Assembly (NCBI GenBank): GCA_905215795.1 | Contig: CAJMRV010000109.1 | Span: 1 to 5,948 of the forward strand | Reading direction: 5' to 3' | Source: an uncultured bacterium | GTDB lineage: Bacteria > Pseudomonadota > Gammaproteobacteria > Burkholderiales > Burkholderiaceae_F | DNA length: 5,948 nucleotides | Shown: positions 4,844 through 5,948 of the stretch, piece after piece | How positions within the stretch are numbered: position 1 is the first letter of the stretch | Layout: every line of letters starts with the position of its first letter | Made by a program: the position numbers and the translations under genes | Notes under the pieces: model-generated | The model's database searches: none | Seen by the model: the letters and a program-made list of their open reading frames with translations, nothing else | Told to the model about the DNA's origin: nothing

Positions 4844-4889
4844 GACGCCAAGGACGGGTCACCACCAACCACCAAATGGAGTTCATAAC

Positions 4890-5930
4890 ATGAAATTCAA
4901 AAAGTCCCTTCTCGCTCTGGGTCTCGTTGCGATCTCCGGCGCTGCTTTCGCCCTTCCGAACATCGCCGTCCTCGCCACCGGCGGCACGATCGCCGGTGCC
5001 GGCGCCTCGTCCACCGGTTCGGCCTACACGGCCGGCAAGGTGAGCGTCAACCATCTGGTCGCCGCTGTTCCTGAACTCGCCAAGATCGCCAACATCACCC
5101 CGATCCAGGTCGCCAAGATCGGCTCCCAGGACATGAGCGATGAAGTCTGGCTCAAGCTCGCCGACGCCATCAACACCGACTGCGACAAGTACGACGGCTT
5201 CGTGATCACCCACGGTACCGACACGATGGAAGAAACCGCCTACTTCCTGCAGCTCACGAAGAAGTGCAAGAAGCCGGTCGTCCTCGTCGGCGCCATGCTC
5301 CCGTCGACCGCCCTCGGTGCTGACGGTCCCCGCAACCTCTACAACGCCGTGCTGACGGCCGCCGATCCGAAGACCGCCGATGAAGGCGTCGTCGTCGCGA
5401 TGAACAACATCATCATCGGCGCCCGCGACGTGGACAAGACCAACACGTGGATGCCCGACACCTTCAAGGGCGGCAACTACGGCAAGATCGGCTACATCCT
5501 GAACAACAAGGTTCACTATGAAGCCGTCCAGTTCCGCGCCCAGCTCCCGGCTCCGTTCGACGTCTCCGGTCTGAAGAGCCTGCCGAAGGTCGGCATCGTC
5601 TACAACCACGCCGGTGTTGAAGGCGCCCAGGCCGAAGCCTTGATCAAGGCCGGCTACAAGGGCATCGTGAGTGCCGGCGTCGGCAACGGCAACATCCACA
5701 AGGCTGTCTGGCCGGTGCTTGAAAAGGCCACCAAGGACGGCATCGTCGTGGTCCGCTCCTCGCGCGTCTGGACCGGCGGCGCCACCAAGGACGCTGAAGT
5801 GGACGACCAGGCCCAGCACTGGGTCGCCGCTTGCGACCTGAACCCGCAGAAGGCCCGCGTCCTCCTGCAGTTGGCCCTCACCAAGACCAACGACTGGAAG
5901 AAGGTCCAGGAATACTTCGACAAGTACTAG
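4890..5930 (+). CDS. ansB: Type II L-asparaginase, periplasmic
   Basis: Hydrolyses L-asparagine to aspartate and ammonia in the periplasm, letting the cell use external asparagine as nitrogen source and, via aspartate and fumarate, possibly as respiratory substrate. The 346-residue precursor starts with a Sec signal peptide: basic KFKK, hydrophobic core 7-17, and an AFA cleavage motif after A21, giving a mature start at LPNIAVLATGG. Catalytic residues are all present: T33 in ATGGTIAG, Y46, S79 and Q80 in GSQDM, T110 and D111 in HGTDTMEET, and K183 in VDKTNT. These equal mature T12, Y25, S58, T89, D90 and K162 of the E. coli enzyme. C98 and C126 match its disulfide pair (77-105). L137 replaces the Arg of E. 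coli AMRPST. The start at 4890 is chosen over an upstream in-frame ATG (4611) because the signal peptide begins here and GGAG (4878-4881) lies 8 nt before it. All Glu codons are GAA, unlike the transporter gene. Confidence 0.97.
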   Translation: MKFKKSLLALGLVAISGAAFALPNIAVLATGGTIAGAGASSTGSAYTAGKVSVNHLVAAVPELAKIANITPIQVAKIGSQDMSDEVWLKLADAINTDCDKYDGFVITHGTDTMEETAYFLQLTKKCKKPVVLVGAMLPSTALGADGPRNLYNAVLTAADPKTADEGVVVAMNNIIIGARDVDKTNTWMPDTFKGGNYGKIGYILNNKVHYEAVQFRAQLPAPFDVSGLKSLPKVGIVYNHAGVEGAQAEALIKAGYKGIVSAGVGNGNIHKAVWPVLEKATKDGIVVVRSSRVWTGGATKDAEVDDQAQHWVAACDLNPQKARVLLQLALTKTNDWKKVQEYFDKY

Positions 5931-5948
5931 TCTGAAGCCGATTCGTGC

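Larger units (their letters stand above)
3915..4889. other. 975-bp divergent intergenic region with two compositional parts
   Basis: No full-length gene is supported here. The part nearest the transporter (about 4021-4240) is about 61% A+T (134 of 220 bases), unlike the GC-rich genes around it, and holds Fur-box-like sequences and possible promoters. The part nearest ansB (about 4241-4889) is GC-rich, with blocks rich in C and poor in G on the plus strand. It holds a short ORF with a good SD (4534-4632), a candidate ansB promoter and leader hairpins. Longer open frames at about 4206-4496 and 4216-4632 give low-complexity Arg/Pro/Ser-rich translations without recognisable domains. I treat them as non-coding. 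A small RNA gene or a decayed gene cannot be excluded. Confidence 0.6.

Noticed and set aside
4611..4889. N-terminal extension of AnsB by 93 residues to an upstream in-frame ATG
   Set aside because: The extension is low-complexity and would bury the Sec signal peptide inside the protein; the ATG at 4890 has a proper SD and starts a canonical signal peptide.
4876..4893. Five-codon ORF (ATG GAG TTC ATA ACA TGA) overlapping the ansB start
   Set aside because: It has no SD of its own and contains the ansB SD; the start/stop overlap is probably chance.
4728..5819. About 360-codon open frame on the minus strand opposite ansB
   Set aside because: Shadow of ansB; Gly/Asp/Val/Arg-rich without family features, whereas the plus-strand frame has a full asparaginase with all catalytic residues.

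Overview
The window reads as a chromosomal segment of a GC-rich proteobacterium. It holds four protein genes. Three lie on the minus strand: a kdsA cut by the left edge, pyrG, and a cation-diffusion-facilitator (CDF) metal exporter. One lies on the plus strand: ansB, a periplasmic type II L-asparaginase. KdsA makes the Kdo precursor of lipopolysaccharide, so the host is Gram-negative. The order pyrG then kdsA is the common betaproteobacterial arrangement (usually followed by eno, which would lie beyond position 1). A gut Burkholderiales or Sutterellaceae-type host fits the GC content and the exported asparaginase, but that assignment is inference, not proof.

Layout. 1-833 (minus): kdsA with a GTG start and a very strong Shine-Dalgarno (SD). 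834-1074: spacer with a candidate internal promoter and a terminator-like hairpin followed by a T-run. 1075-2718 (minus): complete pyrG. 2719-2897: spacer with a perfect TATAAT for pyrG, a 9-bp inverted repeat where the -35 should be, and a group of hairpins after the CDF stop. 2898-3914 (minus): the CDF transporter. 3915-4889: a 975-bp divergent intergenic region. 4890-5930 (plus): complete ansB.

The genes carry housekeeping and transport roles: Kdo synthesis, CTP synthesis (CTP is also needed to activate Kdo as CMP-Kdo, a plausible reason for the pyrG-kdsA pairing), divalent metal export, and periplasmic asparagine breakdown. All four are recognisable members of known families with their key residues intact.

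The least explained part is the divergent intergenic region. Its CDF-proximal part (about 4021-4240) is about 61% A+T and contains several Fur-box-like sequences overlapping possible promoters on both strands. Its ansB-proximal part is GC-rich, has stretches strongly rich in C and poor in G (possible Rho loading sites), and carries a 32-codon ORF whose strong SD sits inside a small hairpin. I see no evidence for an entirely new multi-gene system; this regulatory region is the best candidate for something undescribed.
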